From Nemania diffusa (Eukaryota > Ascomycota > Sordariomycetes > Xylariales > Xylariaceae): a DNA stretch of 64,000 nt. The stretch covers positions 5,098,001 to 5,162,000 of the forward strand of contig JBBPUQ010000004.1 in assembly GCA_038501195.1 (NCBI GenBank), written 5' to 3'. The notes below the pieces were generated by a model. That model ran no database searches and was not told where the DNA came from. It saw only the letters and a list, made by a program, of their open reading frames with translations. The first letter of the stretch is position 1. Each line of letters starts with the position of its first letter. Of this stretch, positions 40,801-52,716 are shown one piece after another. The position numbers and the translations under genes were made by a program.

Positions 40801-43111
40801 TTGTTAAAAATAATAAATAAATATTTTAAAAAAATATAATAAATAAAATATAAATGCAAAAAAAAAATAAAATAAAAAAAAAATATATATATAATATAAA
40901 AAACTTTATTAATTATTATATTATTTATTATTAAAATAATTTAATATTAATTATATATTAAATTTTTATAAATATATATTTATAATTATTAGTTTGTAAT
41001 TTGTTATTAAAAATATAAAATTATAATTTAATAAAAAAAACAAATATTATATTTATAGCTATTAAAAAATTTAATATAGTATATATATTTTACAAAATAT
41101 ATATGTTTTTACTGCAACTAATATAACAGTTTATTATACTTTTTTTTTTTATTTAGTTTTTTGTTTAAAATTAAAGTTTAATATTTATTTTTTTTTATAT
41201 AACATTTAGTTATACTTATTTTTAAACTAAAAAAATATTAAAATAATAATTATATTATTTAGCAAATTTATATTTGCTATTAATATTTTATTTATTATAA
41301 AGTAAAAATATATATTTTTGTAAGCTTTATAAATTATTTTTATAAAAGTTTTTTATTACAATTTAAAATAAAAGTATAAGTTTATATTTAAGTTTTAAAT
41401 TAATAAAATAATATTATTATAAATATAATAAATATAAACTTTTATTATAAAATATATTATATTAATAAAAGCTATAATAAATATATTAAAATTAAATATT
41501 TACTATTAAAAGTTAGCTATTATAAATAATTTAAAATAAATATAACAATAGTAACAACTAAAGTAATAATTAAACTAAAAACAAACAAATATATTGTAAT
41601 AACTAATAAAGTAATAATAATAATATTATAATAAAATAAAAATAAAATAATACTTTTGCTAAAATAGCAATAAAAAAGCTTGTAATTTTAAAATAATAAT
41701 AAAAAAAATAGTATAAATAGTTTATATTTTTAAATATACTTTAATTAAATTAGTAATAAAAATATATAATATAATTTTAAAACTAAATTAAAAACTTTTT
41801 TACTAAAATTATAAAACTAAATTAAAAAGTTTTTTTAATTTAATATAATATATAAAAACTATTTTATTTTTTAAAGCTATTATTTCGTTGTTTTATATTT
41901 TTTTTAATATTTGTAGTATTTAAATATTAAACTAGTTTTTTTAACTTTTTATTTTTAATATTTTTTTATATAAATTATTACTAATAATATTAGCTATAAA
42001 TATTAAATATACATTTAATACTATAGTATTTTAATAAACTAATTTATTTTAAACATTAATTTTTAATAAACAAATTTTATATTTTTAATTAGCTAAATCA
42101 TTATTGATTTAATTTTTTTGATTTATTAATTGTTACAACTTTTTAAAAAAATATGTTTTATTTTAAACAGCAGTTTTAAATTAACTGTTTTTATTTTACA
42201 ATATAACTAAAAGTAAAAATATAAATTAACTGCTTATAAAACTAAATATTATAAGTTAAAAAATATATGTTGTTTTTATAACTATTTTAAATGCTTTTTT
42301 AAACTTATTATTGTTTTAATTTAGCTAAAACTAAACTTTTGTTTAATTAAACTATAATATTTTATATTTATTTTATACTATTTTAGTTTTAACTATTTTT
42401 TTTTTAACAAATTAGTTTAGTTTAAAATAAAAGCTATTTTTTACTTTAGTAATAATTATATAGTAATATTTGTTGCTATAGTTTAGTTTATATATTTAAA
42501 GTAATAATTAGTTTATAAACTATATTTTAATAAACTATATTTAAGCTTTAGTAAAAGTTAACTAAACTAACTTTTTAATTTTACATTTTAAACTAAATTA
42601 AATTTTAATAATAATTAAAGCAAAAAACTGTTTATATATTATTTATAATATTATTTATTAGTTTTAACATAATAATAAAATAAAAAACAGTTGTTAAAAC
42701 TTATTTATATCAAAAAAATTAAAAAAACATATTATTGTAACAAAGTTTTGCAGCAAAGTTTTTTAATAAAGTTAAACTTTAAATAAAAATTTAAAAAACA
42801 AACTATTTAGTAGCTAAAGCAAATATTTATAAAATATAAAAAAAGCTAAATAATTATTACAAAAAAAAACAAGCAATTGTTTTATTTATATAAATCGTTT
42901 TATTTTTGTTTAATAGTAATAGTACAAACATTTTAAATTAACAATATTTTAAATATTTTATAAAACTTAGTTTATATTTTTATATATATAAGTACTTAAA
43001 ACTGCTTAATATTAAAAAATAATATAATTTTTGTAGTAATAATATAATTTATTAAACAATATTTAATTAACTAAGCTAAAAGTTTATAGTATTATAAACA
43101 AGCTATAAAGC

Positions 43112-43470
43112 TATTTTAACTAATTAAACTAAAACACTTTATAACTTGTTTACAATTTTTTTTTTACATTATAATACTATAAAATATTATTTTTTTAAAC
43201 TTTTTGTTTAATTTTTTTTAAGCTTTTTTAACTTTTTAATTATATACTAGTTTTATATTAATATATTAAACATTAAAACAATGTTTTAGCTAGTTAAACT
43301 AAAACATTTTATAATTTATTTACAACTTTTTTGCTATATTATAATAATTATAAAATGTTATTTTTTTAAACTTTTTGTTTGGTTTTTTTTTAGCTTGTTT
43401 AACTTTTTAAAAACTAAAATAGTTTTATATATATAATTATATACTAGTTTTATATTAATGCGTTAAGCAC
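43112..43470. repeat. 170-bp imperfect tandem duplication
   Basis: TTAAACTAAAACA at about 43,125 recurs at about 43,295, and the following TTTACAA, TTTTTTTAAACTTTTTGTTT and TATACTAGTTTTATATTAAT blocks recur in order. The second copy has a short extra segment. Confidence 0.65.
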
Positions 43471-46400
43471 TAAAACAGCTAACAAAGCTTTGCGTACAAA
43501 CTAATAAAAACTAACATTTAAAAGCTTACAAGTTTGTTACAAAAAGGAGAAAATGCTACTAATTAATACATATTATTAATAAAAATAACAGTTATTAAAT
43601 TTGTAGCTTATAAAGTTTTAACTAAAACTAAACTAACAAAATAAAATAAATTAATATATTAAAAGCTTTTTAAATTATATAATATATTAATTAATTAAGC
43701 TATATATATTTAAACTAAAAAAAGCAGTTTATATTTATTACGTTTGTTTTAATATTTATTTTTTTTTTATAAACTTATATAGTAAAAAATAAAAAACAAA
43801 CAATAAAACAATAATATTTACTTGTTTAATTAATACAAATAGTTTTTATTATTTAAAGCTTTATAAAAAGTAAAAAATACTATATTATAATTTGTTATTT
43901 AAAATTTTAATTAATAGCAATAATATAGATTTAAATAAATAATATATTGCAATATATTTATACCCGGTTTATTTTTTTATACAGCATAATAATAAATTAT
44001 AAGCTATAGCTTTTTTTTTAGTATAAAATAGCTATAGTAAATAAGCTACAAGCTTTAACAGTTTTTTTATAATTTAAACTACTGCTTTAAAATATAAAAA
44101 CATATTAGCAATAAACTAAAAAAGTTAAAAACAAAAAAACTTTAAACAATATTTATATTATAAGTTTTAAACAAAAACTGCTACTAGCTTAATTGTTATT
44201 ATTTTTTACGTTGTTTAAAACAGCTAATAAAACATATTTAGTTTATTATTATTTTTAAAATAACTAAGTAATATTAAACTAGCTTTATTACTAAAAGTTA
44301 AAAAAATCACTTATATTATTTAATATATTTTATATTTTATTTTTAAAGCAAAAGTATTTAATATTATAATTTAGTAATAATAAACAAAAAAAAAATATAA
44401 CAAAAAAGCAGCAAGCTTTAATAAAAAAAGTTAGTTATTTTTTAGTTGTTTTTTTTTTAGTACTAGCTATTTTTTACAACATAGCTTTTTTTTTAAAAAT
44501 ATTACTACTTTTATTTATTTAATTGTATATTTTATTTTTTTTACTTTTAACTGCTAAAATAAATATATAAATTTGAAAATACTACAAGCTAAGCTGTTAA
44601 CATATATATAATATAATAATTAAAAGCATTTTTTATAGTTTAAATTTTATAAAAGCAGCTAATTTGTTGCAATATATTTAAAAGCAATATAAACAAAACA
44701 AATGTAGCAAAATATCAACATTTATTATTTAAATATAACTATTAGTTTTAATTTTTAAAAGCTATACTAATAAAACTTAATTGTTAAATATAGTAACAAT
44801 TAATATTAATATTAATGTTAATACTTTTTTTAGCATATTTTTACTTTTATTAAACTTTTAAGTATTAAAAACATTTGTAACTTATATAGCAATATTACTA
44901 GTACTATTAACGCTTTTTTTAAATCTAAAGCAAATAATCTATATAAAAAATTTATATAATATAAACTATTTAAAAGTTAAAAAGTTTTTAAAATATATTT
45001 GCTTTTAAAATATTATATTAATATATAAAACAATTGTTTTTAAAAAATATTTAAACTAAATCAAAAATATTCAGTAGCTATTTTAAAACAAAAAAAAACT
45101 ATTTAAAAAGCTATATATTTTAGTTAATAATATTATAAAAGCTAAATATATTTTATTTAAATATATATATTATTTAACTTAAAAATTAACAAATATTTAA
45201 ATTAAAAGCTTTTACTAATTTACTAAAGTTTAAAAATTATACTTTTGTTAGCTTTAATTATATAATAAGTACTAAAATAATACATTATTTTTATTAAAGT
45301 TAATATTAACATAGCTTATAAATATATAAACATAATAACTATATAATTATTTTAGTATATATAATTATATAATTTAAAAACTAGCTATAAACTAAAGCTT
45401 AATTTAATGCTTTTTTTAAATTTAACTTATATTAGTAATAAAATAGCTTATATAAATATTACAACTTACTTTATATAAACTTGTTTTATTTTATATATAA
45501 ACTAACTTTATATAATATTTACTGCTAAATATATTAAAAATATATATTATTTTTATAAATTTATAATAAAAATATTTTATTAAAGTATTACTTTTATAAT
45601 TTATTATATTTAATATAAATAAGCTATTATATTTTTATATTTTATTGCTATTTTATTAACAGTAGTTATATAGCATACTTTATTTATTATATTTAAAACA
45701 TATACTATTTAAATATTTATTTTTAAACAAGCATATAAGTTTTGTTAAACATTTTTTGTTTAATTTTTATAGTACTAATATTTAATATTTAAAAACTAAC
45801 TTTTTTTATTGTTAAAAGCTGTTTAAACAAAATTTTTCGATTTAATTATATAAAAATAAAGCAGTTTTTGCTACTTAGCTTTTGTTTGCTAGTTATACAG
45901 CTATATTAAAAGTTTTAGCAAAGTTGTTAGTTTATAAAGTTATATTTAAACAAAATATACTAACTATAGCAAAAAAAAAAAAATAAAAAAAATATAGCAA
46001 ACTGCTATATTATAAAAGTTATACTTAAAAACAATTTATAGCAATAAATTTAATTTTATTATAGCTAAACTAACAGCTATTTTATAAAGTAGCTTTTTAT
46101 AAAAAATTGTTAAAACTTAGTTTATATAGTTATTATTTATTAACTTAAAAAAAATTAAATATATTATAATATATTTATTTATAGTACTAAAGCAAAGCTT
46201 AAAACAAAACAAATATATAAAAGTTAACAAAAAATAAAAAAAAATAAATAAAAACAAATAAAAGCAAAAAATAATATTAGTTAATTATTACTATTAAGTT
46301 TTATTATTTAATATAAATAGCAATTTTTAAATATTAAAAAATTGTTAGTAATATATATATTTAAAAATAAATATATAAATAAAACTAATAATATAAAGTT

Positions 46401-49400
46401 TAGTTTAATTTTTATTTAATAAATATTTTATTATTATAATATATAAACTGCTTTAATTTTTTTTATATTTTAGCTACAATAAACTGTAAACACTATTACT
46501 TTTTATAAAATTAAACAATTATAAAAATTAAATATATTTTTTAACTTTTTTTTATTAAAAAGTATATAATTATACTATTAAACTATTAGTTTAATATATT
46601 TATATTTTAATTAGTTAAATATATTAAAACAGTTTTAAAAGTAGCTTTATTTTTTTTAAAAACTATTATTTTTAATATTTTTATTATTATTATTTTTTAA
46701 TGCAATTTATATATAAATAAAAATGTTTTTAATAATAATTTTGATTTTTTAATATTATAAAAAATATATAAAACCTAATAGTAGCTAATTTTATTTTAGA
46801 TTAAAAATAGCTATACTAAAATTTAAAACTTAAAACTAAAAACTTACTAAAACTTACTAAAAAAAAGAATTAAATTAATTATATAAACAAATAAATAAAA
46901 ACTTTATTAACTAATTATACTTTAATTAACTAAAAGTTTTATAAAAAATAATAATTTTTAAAACATTAAAAAATATAAATTTTTAAAAAAATAAAATTAT
47001 AAATAAATAGTTAAAAATAACTTTTTTTTTTACTGCTATTAGTTAATAAATATATTTTAGTAGTTAATTATTTAATATATAAAGTAGTAATAAAAACCTA
47101 GTTTTAGTTTATTTTTTTATTATTTTTAACAATATAATTAATTATTTTATTAAAACTTAACAACTGTTTTTTTTAATAATATAATTAATTATTTTATTTA
47201 ATACAATTAAAAAGTTTAATTAAAATAATAATAAAAATTTAATTTTGTTTTAACTTTTTATTATTATTAACAATATAATTAATTATTTTTTATTAAAATT
47301 TAACAATTTTATAAACTTTATATATTTAGTATAATTAAAAAGTTTAGTTAAACTATTTACAAAGTTATTTTTTAATTTAATATGTTAAAAGTATATATAA
47401 CTTGCTTTAATTTTTTAATTAATATAATAATATATTATATAAATTAATTTTTTTTATATTTTAGCTATAATAAACTATAAATACTATTATTAACAACTAC
47501 TATTAATTTTAAATATAACAATTTTAATAGTTTTTTATATCTATGTTTTTACTTTTTTTAAAAAATATATTTTTTTTTTTTTAAATATATATTTATAATA
47601 TTTTTTATAATAGCTATAGTTTTTATATTAGTTTTATTTAATTAAACATTTGTTATATTTGTTTTAAATAATATAAATTAAACTTGCTTTTTTATAATAA
47701 ACTTAGTTTTGTTTTAACTAAATGTTTAATTAGTTAAATATTTAAATAAAACATATATATAGTTACAACTGCTACTAGTACTATTATTATTATTTATTTT
47801 ATTGTTATTTTTATTATTTTTAGTTTTGCTTTTATATTTAATATTATTAGTATTTTTATTTTTATTATTACTTTTTTTTAAGTTGTTATTATTATTATTA
47901 TTATTTTAGTTTTAAAGCAAATAAACAAATTTTAAAACAAAAAATCGTTTTTATTTTATTAGCAAAAATTATAAAAAATATATATATTATTTATTTTTAA
48001 GTATTATTATATAAAATTTATAGTTGTTTTAACATATTTAAATATATTAAACTTTTTAATATATTTTAAAACTTTTTTTTTTTTATTTATATTTTAATGC
48101 TTAAAAATATTTACTAATTTTTTTTTAATTTATAAATAATAATTTAAATATTTGCTAAATATAATAAACATTATAAAAATAGCAAAATAAACTAGTTTAT
48201 AATAATATAATTTTAGCTAGTTTTTATATTTTAGCAAGCTTAAAGTTTTAAAAAAAAAAAACAATAATATAAAATAAAAAATTAAAAAATAATTTAAAAA
48301 CTTTTTATATAAACTTTATAATATATAAATATATATAATAAATAAAATATATATAGTTTTATATAAATAATAGTTAAAAATATATAAATAATATTTATAT
48401 TTATAATATAAAATTTTTTTTATTTTTTATAAGTTAAAAAAGTTATAGTTATATTTAAGCTATATTTTTTATTATTTTAAATTTTTGTAACAACTAAACA
48501 AAAAAAACTATAAACTATTAAACAAACTTTTTTTTACTGTTTAAATTGTTTTTGCTACAACTTTTTTGTTTTAATTTATATTTTTGTTTATATTTAATTA
48601 AATATTAATATATTTTTATAATTAAAGCAAAAAGTATATAAAAGTTAACAAAAAGTAAAAAAAAGTAAAAAAAAGTAAAAAAAAGCAAATAAAAACAAAA
48701 AAAAATATTAGCTAGTTATTATATTAATATAACTTTTTTATTTAAAGCTTTTTTTTTTTATTTTTAGTTTTGCTTTTTTATATTATAACATTGTTTTTAT
48801 TTAAAACTTTTTTTTTAACTTTGTTTTTTTATATTATAATATTGTTTTTATTTTTAGTTATTATTGCTATATTAATACAATTTTATTAATACAACTTTTT
48901 TATTTAAAGCTTTTTTTTTTTATTTTTAACTTTGCTTTTTTATTTTTTTTTGTTTTAATTATTTATTTAATTATTACTACAATATATAAACTAGATTTAT
49001 TACTAAAAATAATTATAATATTAAAATGTAAAACTTAAAAAATAAAAAGTATAAAGTTTAAAATAAAAAATATAATACTAACTATAATAGTTATAATAAT
49101 TTAAAAGCTTTAAATTTAAACTTTAAAAACAAGCTATTTAATACTGTTAATAAAAAACTGCTTAATATTGTTAATAAAAAACTAGCTAGTTTAAATATAA
49201 AAAAGCCGATTTAAAAAAAAAGCAACTAAATATAAAATAACTATAGCTATATATAAATAAAAAAAAAAAAAATATAACTTAAATTTAATTTATATAATTT
49301 GAAAGTTTTATAAATTTTTAAAAGTTCATTTATTTGTAACAACTTAAAAAAAAATATTTTACAAGTATTAAAACAACTTTAAAAAACTTAACTTGTTATT

Positions 49401-49498
49401 TTATATTAAAAAAAAAACATAAAAACAATATATTAAAAAGTTATTAAAATATTTATTGACTTTTTTTAATTATATTAAAAACTAAAATTAAATTAAAT

Positions 49499-49636
49499 AT
49501 TAAAACTAAACTAAAAACTAAAATTAAAAATATTAAAACTAAGCTAAAAACTAAAATTAAAAATATTAAAATTAAATTAAACATTAAAATTAAATTAAAT
49601 ATTAAAATCAAATTAAATATTAAAATCGATTAATTA
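49499..49636. repeat. short tandem repeats, 33 bp x2 then 18 bp x4
   Basis: Two 33-bp units start at 49,499 and 49,532. Four 18-bp units of the form ATTAAAATYAAATTAAAY then start at 49,565, 49,583, 49,601 and 49,619. Confidence 0.7.
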
Positions 49637-51213
49637 AATATTACAATTAAATAGCATTTTAATTATAATTAAACTTTAATTTTTTTAGCTTTTTTTTTAA
49701 TATAATATATAACTGCACAAATTTTGTTTTTAATAATAATAGTTATATTATAGCAAATTATACAAAAAATAACTTGTTTTTAAGTTTTAATTATATAAAC
49801 TTTGCAAAATAATATATAGCTTTAATTATTTTTGCTTTATTAAAGCAGTAATTATATATTTAATATAATTAATGTAATTTTAAAACTAAAAAACTTAAAC
49901 TAAAATAACTTTTTTATATTTTAATAAACTATATAATAATTTATATTTTTTATAATATAAATATTTTAAACTATATAAATTAATTTAGTAAACTATAGCA
50001 AATTATTAATAATAACAATATATAATTTTAAAAATTTTTTAAAATATTATAAACTAATATTTGTTTAAACTTTATTAAAAAGCTGTTATTATAATAAAAG
50101 CTGCAATTATTAAATTAATTTTAAAGTTAAATTTTTTAACTTTATAACTAATATTTTATATAAAAATATCGCTGATTTAATTATTGTTTATATAATAAAT
50201 TATATAACATTTTGTTTTAAATTATTTAAAATTATAATATTAATTAAATTAAGTTTAATATATATTTAATAATTTTATTAATTAATTATTATAAAAAAAA
50301 AGTTTTTTATTTATTTTATAAATAAAATGTTTTTTTTATTTAATTAACATTTTAAAATTGCAATATTATTTTTAATTAAACAAAAATATAAATTAAAATA
50401 TTAAAAAAATACAATTAAACTATAATAACATTAAATATTAACAAAAAAAATTTAACATTTAAATAGTTTTTATATAAAATTATATATTAATTATATTTTA
50501 AGCTACAACAATTAAAAGCTAAAACTTTAAATTTAAATATAAATAAATTATATTTTAAAATTAGTTTTAACTAAATATGTTTTTTTTTAATTTTTTTTAT
50601 AAACTATTTAATAAAAGCAACTATTAAAAATTATTTTTAATATAATATTGCAATAAAAATAAAATATTAAAATATTATTAATAATTAAAATTTTGATTAT
50701 ATTTTTAATTAAAATTTAAAATACTTAATTATAAAATTTACTATTATAATAATTAATTATAAACAAAGCAAATATAATATTAATATTACATAAAATATAA
50801 ATGTAATTATTTAATTAATTTTATAAAATAATATATTTGCTGCTTTTTATAATATAATAAATAATAAAATCTAAAAAATTAAGTTATAGCTAAAAAAAAT
50901 TAAATATTTGCTATAACAATTTATATATAATACTTTATTACTAATTAAACTATAAATTAATAATAAAATATATAATTTTTTATATTTAGTTTATTATATA
51001 TTTTAGCTATTAATAAATTTATATATATATTATATAATTAATTATTACTATTTAAATATAATATTTAATTATAAATTATATTTAAAAAAGTTTTTTTTAA
51101 ACAAAATTTATTGCTTTTATAAAAACTATAAACATTTTAAAAATATTAAAACATATAACTACAATATAAAAAATTATTGAAATATATTTTTATACTTTTA
51201 TAAAAATTACAAA

Positions 51214-51707
51214 ACTGCTTTTGTAAAAAAAAGTTATTTTAAATAATATAAACAAACTATATATTTTAAAAAAAAACTGTTTTTTTATAATATATATAAA
51301 ACTGCTTTTATAAAAAAAAGTAATTTTAAATAATATAAACAAACTATATATTTTAAAAAAAAACTGTTTTTTTATAATATATATAAAATTATTTTTGTAA
51401 AAAAAAGTTATTTTAAACAATATAAATAAATTATATATTTTAAAAAAAAACTATTTTTTTATAATATATATAAAACTATTTTTGTAAAAAAAAGTAATTT
51501 TAAATAATATAAACAAGCTATATATTTTAAAAAAAAACTGTTTTTTTATAATATATATAAAACTACTTTTATATAAAAAAGTAATTTTAAATAATATAAA
51601 CAAATTATATATTTTAAAAAAAAACCGTTTTTTTGTAATATATATAAAATTGCTTTTATAAAAAAAAGTAAGTTTAAATAATATAAACAAACTATATATT
51701 TAAAAAA
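51214..51707. repeat. 87-bp tandem repeat, about 5.7 copies
   Basis: Units start at 51,214, 51,301, 51,388, 51,475, 51,562 and 51,649, in exact 87-bp register. 87 is 29 codons, so minus-strand frames stay open across copies and yield repetitive Phe/Lys/Ile-rich peptides. This is probably a by-product of a period divisible by three, since no supported gene contains the array. Copies differ by a few substitutions, mostly transitions. It lies about 0.9 kb inside the right terminal repeat. Confidence 0.85.
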
Positions 51708-52606
51708 ATAGCTAATTAATTTAACTAAATAATATAAACTAAATATAAATATAAAATTAAAGTTATATATAAAAAAACTAAATTTAAATTTAAATTTAAA
51801 GTTTTTAATTTATAAATAATTATTTTTAATATAATAAAAACTTAAAATTAACTTTATAAATTTAATGTTTAGTTTTTTTTTTATTATAAAATTAATTTTA
51901 TTTAATTTTAATAAATTATTACAAATTTATTATTTATATATTTTAGTTAATAAAATTAAATAATAAACAAATAATAAAATTAAACAAATTAACTTATATT
52001 AAAACTTAAAAGTTATTTTTATAACTATTTAAGTTTTTTTATATATAATATTTTAATAATATTAAACTTTTAATAAAAATTTTTTATATAATATATATTT
52101 TATAATTTAATTATTAAAAAACTAATTTTTAAACAAAAATTTATTTATTTTAAAACAAAAAGTATTAAAATTTACAATATATACTATTTAATAACAATTA
52201 AATATTATAAATATAAATAAATTTATTTTTAAAATATTACAATATAATTTTTAAATTTAAACAAATTAAAAAATACTTTTAATTAAATATTAAATTAATA
52301 TTATTTATTAAATAAAAAATAAAACTAATAAAATATAGCTGCTATAAATATAAAACTAAAAAAACTTAGTTTAAAAAGTTATTATTTAAATTTATTTAAA
52401 AAAATTTTAAAAATATAAATATTATAAAACAATTATAAAACTAAACATTAATTAAATTAATAGTAATATATATATTTAAAAATAGTTTTATTTTAAAACT
52501 AGCTATATATATTTTATAAAGTAAAAACAAAAGCTTAAATAATAAAAGTATTAAAATATAACTAGCTTTAAGATCTTATAGCTAAATAACGTTTTTGTAT
52601 ACAAAG
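51708..52606. other. AT-rich, gene-free DNA next to the right end of the insertion
   Basis: No gene or repeat recognised. G+C begins to rise only in the last 50 bases before the subterminal repeats. Confidence 0.6.
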
Positions 52607-52658
52607 CAGACTTCTGCAGTAGACTCTCGCAGCAGACTCCCGCAACAGACTCCCGCAA
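52607..52658 (+). repeat. subterminal 13-bp repeats, right (four copies)
   Basis: Four tandem 13-bp units (CAGACTTCTGCAG, TAGACTCTCGCAG, then CAGACTCCCGCAA twice). The two outermost are identical and fall within the 76-bp terminal repeat. They are the least mutated version of the repeats at 27,206-27,231 in reverse complement. Confidence 0.85.
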
Positions 52659-52708
52659 CATGTGTTCAGAGCTGAGATCTTGCCAAAAATGGAAAATCAA
52701 GCCTCCAG
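52633..52708 (-). repeat. inverted terminal repeat, right
   Basis: Reverse complement of 27,157-27,232. The outer 28 bp (52,681-52,708) are identical to the left end. It is the GC-richer, better preserved copy. Confidence 0.85.
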
Positions 52709-52716
52709 CGGTTAAG
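52709..52716. other. junction filler, right
   Basis: Eight bases (CGGTTAAG) between the terminal repeat and the last aldolase codon. They are not a copy of the 12 bases at the left junction. Confidence 0.6.

Larger units (their letters stand above)
36679..51213. other. AT-rich, gene-free interior of the insertion
   Basis: 14.5 kb with very low G+C and no gene, RNA gene or second LTR pair that I can recognise. It is not structureless: duplicated segments occur near 43,112-43,470, 46,447 against 47,445, 47,128 against 47,269 (141-bp offset), 46,200-46,290 against 48,640-48,710, and 48,720-48,960. Residual C sits mostly in CpA and CpT. CpG and CpC are nearly absent while GpC is common. Confidence 0.6.
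27157..52708. mobile_element. 25.55-kb AT-rich insertion with inverted terminal repeats (candidate large TIR transposon, composite)
   Basis: The block is bounded by inverted repeats of about 76 bp whose outer 28 bp are identical. Directly inside them are 13-bp subterminal repeats, an architecture typical of TIR DNA transposons. The interior drops to very low G+C: the individual 60-base lines I counted range from about 3 to 15 %. The flanks are GC-rich. It interrupts an otherwise continuous aldolase gene, which proves insertion relative to the ancestral state, unless the join is an assembly error. No open frame in the block resembles a transposase or any known protein; the longest frames are translations of simple or tandem repeats. 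It holds a nested LTR retrotransposon and several tandem arrays. The element family cannot be named from its ends alone. Confidence 0.7.

Noticed and set aside
51190..51690. Two minus-strand open frames of 76-79 codons
   Set aside because: They are translations of the 87-bp tandem repeat, not supported genes.
51214..51707. CRISPR-like array
   Set aside because: The 87-bp units are contiguous tandem repeats without unique spacers, in a eukaryotic genome.
27157..52708. The AT-rich block as a Starship element
   Set aside because: No tyrosine-recombinase captain or other long reading frame is readable, and the 76-bp inverted ends with subterminal repeats point to a TIR transposon instead. Not excluded if a captain has been destroyed.
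27157..52708. The AT-rich block as a centromere core or a piece of mitochondrial DNA
   Set aside because: It sits cleanly inside one gene with inverted ends, which a centromere would not show. No mitochondrial gene, rRNA or tRNA could be read, and the G+C is below usual fungal mitochondrial values.
27145..52716. The 25.6-kb block as a giant spliceosomal intron of the aldolase gene
   Set aside because: The exact codon junction (NH to GLL) is not flanked by GT and AG on the minus strand, filler bases lie on both sides, and the block has transposon-type inverted ends.
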